From Brienomyrus brachyistius (taxonomy: Eukaryota; Chordata; Actinopteri; Osteoglossiformes; Mormyridae): 64,000 nt of DNA. Of this stretch, positions 61,070 to 64,000 are shown in pieces; position 1 is the first letter of the stretch, and each line of letters opens with the position of its first letter. The notes below the pieces were generated by a model. The model did no database searches, was not told the origin of the DNA, and worked only from the letters and a program-made list of their open reading frames with translations. Both the position numbers and the translations under genes were made by a program. The stretch is taken from positions 11,144,801-11,208,800 of the forward strand of contig NC_064554.1 in assembly GCF_023856365.1 (NCBI RefSeq), given 5' to 3'.

Positions 61070-61450
61070 GTGTGTGTGTGTGTGTGTGAGCGGGTGTACC
61101 TATCCTTATGGGGACACAATGTTCCCATAACATGATAAATATCCATTTTTTTTCCCTTATGGGGACCGGTTTCCTGGTCCCCATAAGGGAAAACTCTATT
61201 TTATAAAAATCAGTGACTGCTATGAAAAAACTAAAAACGCAAAAACTCTTGAATTTTGCCTGGTGACTCATGGTTAAGGTTAAGGTGGGTAGGGGTTAAT
61301 GTTGTCATTGTTGAGTTTCAGGTTCTACCCGTAGAAATGAATGGACGGTCCCCACAAAGATATGAGTAGAGGTCTGTGTCTGTGTGTGTGTGTGTCTGTG
61401 TGTGTGTGTGTCTGTGTGTGCGTGTGCGCGTGTGTGTGTATGTGTGTGCA
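61070..61450. repeat. Second copy of the microsatellite-linked element, between (TG)n runs
   Basis: (TG)n at 61071-61088, then a near-palindromic part (CCCTTATGGGGACCGGTTTC and CTGGTCCCCATAAGGG), ACTCATGGTTAAGG, GAAATGAATGGACGGTCC and CACAAAGATATGAGTAGAGG, then (TG)n at 61376-61446. It shares its right half with 28455-28650. Confidence 0.85.
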
Positions 61451-62934
61451 AAGTGAGATGGAAAGAAGTCTGAAGCTAGCGGGATGAACAGCCCCCCAGT
61501 TCCCTGGTCTGCTATCCATGTCCCCAAGTGATTTACCGCTGTAGGAGTATTCCTGCTGCTTGCTGTCTCGCCCTCAAAGGCTGAGACGCACTGTTTGAAA
61601 CACCCTGCGATTCTCAGGCCAGACCGGGGGGCACAGCTCCCCCTAGAGGGTCAGGAGTGCATAGCCCCAGCCCCAGTTCTGCAGGGGGCATGTAAAAGAG
61701 CCACCAAAACCTCAAATTCACACAAAACGGGGTGGAGCAGAGACGGAGTCACAATGAGTGACAATGCTAAGCAATCCATACAGTCAGGACTCCGTCTGTA
61801 ACCTGCTTTGCTATCACCTGTATTAATGAGCCTCCTTGCAGTTACAACCACGATGGCTGGAGAGACAAAGAAATAATACTACCCATAATTCCCAGGGCTG
61901 TGTATACACTAACTGCGGGGCGCAAGCGACTTTGAGAAACTGCAGCGAAGTACAACAGGAGACCAGCAGCAGGTAAATAAGATCAGTAAATCCTGCATTG
62001 TGAACATAGTTCATGTTCCATAGAGAAGGTAAATCACATGCAGATTTGTTAACCAATCGAATGCTCTGCGCCTAAACACACACGGGAGACAGAAGGGTAC
62101 TATGACAACAAACACACAAATATTCCACCCGTGTCTGCAAGAGGGGGGGCTTAGGATTCTCCGGGAAGTTTAGTACATCTGCATTCCACTGACTTGCCGA
62201 GGGAGTGAGGAGGGGGCCACTCCGGATGACATGACGGGTAAACTGCCCCTCTGAAGGTGCTACTCATCTCCTAGCAAATTGAACAAATAAAGAGCCTGAG
62301 TGGCCTGAGGTTGCCGCGTGACATAACAGCTCCGCATGATGAATCACGCTGCTCTTCGGCGTCATGATGAAGCTTCAGAGGCCCGATTCCTTGCTAGAGC
62401 CATCCTGTCCCAGGGAGGCAAACCCTCATTATACCAGCGCGAGGGACCACTAGGGGGCGCCATCATCAGTAGACATTAGTAACTATTTAGAGGCGTCCCC
62501 TCTAATCCTGGCTGGGGGGCTCTGCTGAAGTCACTAAGCCCGCATCTAGCATGCCGATAAGGTGTCAGCACTCCCCCCCCCCCCCCCCAAGTCACATAGT
62601 CCTGTAGACAGCGAGTGGGCGGTGATGTACTCAAATCATCCGATTTACAGCAGAGATGAGGCTCCCTCTCTTTTCCCCAGAATATATGTGTGTGATCTGA
62701 CACCCCCTATAAGGGGGGGGGGGGGGGCAAGGGGGGCAGGGAGGCAGTGATGCGCATCTTCTCTGTAATTGCCCCCTCTCCTTTCCTCTCTTCCTTGACA
62801 AAGACAAAGAGCAGATTCGCTTCATCCCTGGGGAAACCACCTTCACTGTCCAAATTCAGTGGATGGCTCATCAAGAGAGAATCTGCCAGAAATACAAGTT
62901 GCTGTTCAAGCCAGGTGTAACCAAGCTGGGTGAT
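61451..62934. other. First-intron sequence; homopolymer runs only
   Basis: A C run lies at about 62573-62588 and a G run at 62715-62727. Nothing else was recognised. Confidence 0.5.
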
Positions 62935-64000
62935 ACCAGAGCATAACTAAGCCTCGGGCTGGGCATTCCCGGGCGTAACCAAGTCTCAAGCTGGGTGTTA
63001 CTGAGCCCCAGGTAGGGTGTTACCGGGGCGTAACCAAGCCTCGAGCTGGGCGTTACCAGGACGTAACCAAGCCTCGAGCTGGGCGTTACCGGGGCGTAAC
63101 CAAGCCTCGAGCTGGGCGTTCCCGGGCGTAACCAAGCCTCGAGCTGGGCGTTACCGGGATGTAACCAAGCCTCGAGCTGGGCGTTCCCGGAAATAACCAA
63201 GCCTCGAGCTGGGCGTTACCGGGACGTAACCAAGCCTCGAGCTGGGCGTTACCGGGGCGTAACCAAGCCTCAAGCTGGGCGTTACCGGGATGTAACCAAG
63301 CCTCGAGCTGGGCGTTACCGGGATGTAACCAAGCCTCGAGCTGGGCGTTACCGGGGCGTAACCAAGCCTCGAGCTGGGCGTTCCCAGGACGTAACCAAGC
63401 CTCGAGCTGGGCGTTACCGGGGCGTAACCAAGCCTCGAGCTGGGCGTTACCGGGCGTAACCAAGCCTCGAGCTGGGCGTTACCGGGACGTAACCAAGCCT
63501 CGAGCTGGGCGTTACCGGGGCGTAACCAAGCCTCGAGCTGGGCGTTCCCAGGACGTAACCAAGCCTCGAGCTGGGCGTTACCGGGGCGTAACCAAGCCTC
63601 GAGCTGGGCGTTACCGGGCGTAACCAAGCCTCGAGCTGGGCGTTACCGGGGCGTAACCAAGCCTCGAGCTGGGCGTTACCGGGGCGTAACCAAGCCTCGA
63701 GCGGGGCGTTACCGGGGCGTAACCAAGCCTCGAGCTGGGCGTTACCGGGAATAACCAAGCCTCGAGCTGGGCGTTACCAGGACGTAACCAAGCCTCGAGC
63801 TGGGCGTTACCGGGGCGTAACCAAGCCTCGAGCTGGGCGTTCCCGGAAATAACCAAGCCTCGAGCTGGGCGTTACCAGGACGTAACCAAGCCTCGAGCTG
63901 GGCGTTACCGGGGCGTAACCAAGCCTCGAGCTGGGCGTTCCCGGGCGTAACCAAGCCTCGAGCTGGGCGTTACCGGGATGTAACCAAGCCTCGAGCTGGG
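62935..64000. repeat. 32-33 nt minisatellite, more than 30 copies, running off the window
   Basis: Unit CGTAACCAAGCCTCGAGCTG followed by GGCGTTACCGGGG, with one-base length variants (GGGG, GGG, GGGA) that rotate the reading frame. GTAAC at the left and GTTAC at the right form an imperfect dyad around CTCGAG. Confidence 0.97.

Noticed and set aside
48000..64000. N-terminal channel exon inside the window
   Set aside because: No minus-strand segment resembles the T-type N-terminus (PYPAL...RPRSWC...CNP), and no ATATCC/GTATCC U12 donor was found.

Overview
The window is genomic DNA from a ray-finned (teleost-type) fish. It holds most of one large multi-exon gene on the minus strand, and no other protein-coding host gene could be supported. 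Thirty exons between 47877 and 1596 join in phase, without a stop, into 5,053 nt (1 nt plus 1,684 codons). They encode a T-type (low-voltage-activated) calcium channel alpha-1 subunit. Remembered family landmarks fit Cav3.3 (cacna1i) better than Cav3.1 or Cav3.2: the YQPC turn after IS1, the RECCL loop in domain I, GDANRSYS after IIS6, EEIDY before domain III and LVCN before the IV pore. The N-terminal exon lies beyond 64000 and the C-terminal tail lies before position 1. Residue numbers below count from the first Trp of the 47766-47877 exon.

Layout, in transcript order (right to left). 64000-47878 is the first intron, with no recognisable exon and many tandem arrays. 47877-28187 encodes domain I. 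25071-24148 encodes the I-II linker and IIS1. 20223-18874 encodes the rest of domain II. 18052-14511 encodes the II-III linker. 13353-11372 plus the start of 9713-9521 encodes domain III. 9713-1596 encodes the III-IV linker, domain IV and the proximal C-terminus. The four pore loops carry Glu, Glu, Asp, Asp, the T-type selectivity filter (residues 287, 720, 1262, 1560).

The introns are full of tandem repeats (units of 12 to 90 nt), tRNA-type SINEs, a broken LINE with a SINE nested in it, and two short inverted-repeat elements. Almost all long open frames on the plus strand are shadows of these arrays. The most interesting signals concern splicing. The first visible exon has an AC acceptor with a perfect U12-type branch site and a GC donor. 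Several tandem arrays start at or just after 5' splice sites, and two of them contain copies of the donor. The clearest case has eight copies of a 90-nt unit made of the last 63 nt of a coding exon, its splice donor and 27 nt of intron. A duplicated II-III linker exon that remains in phase is a further candidate.
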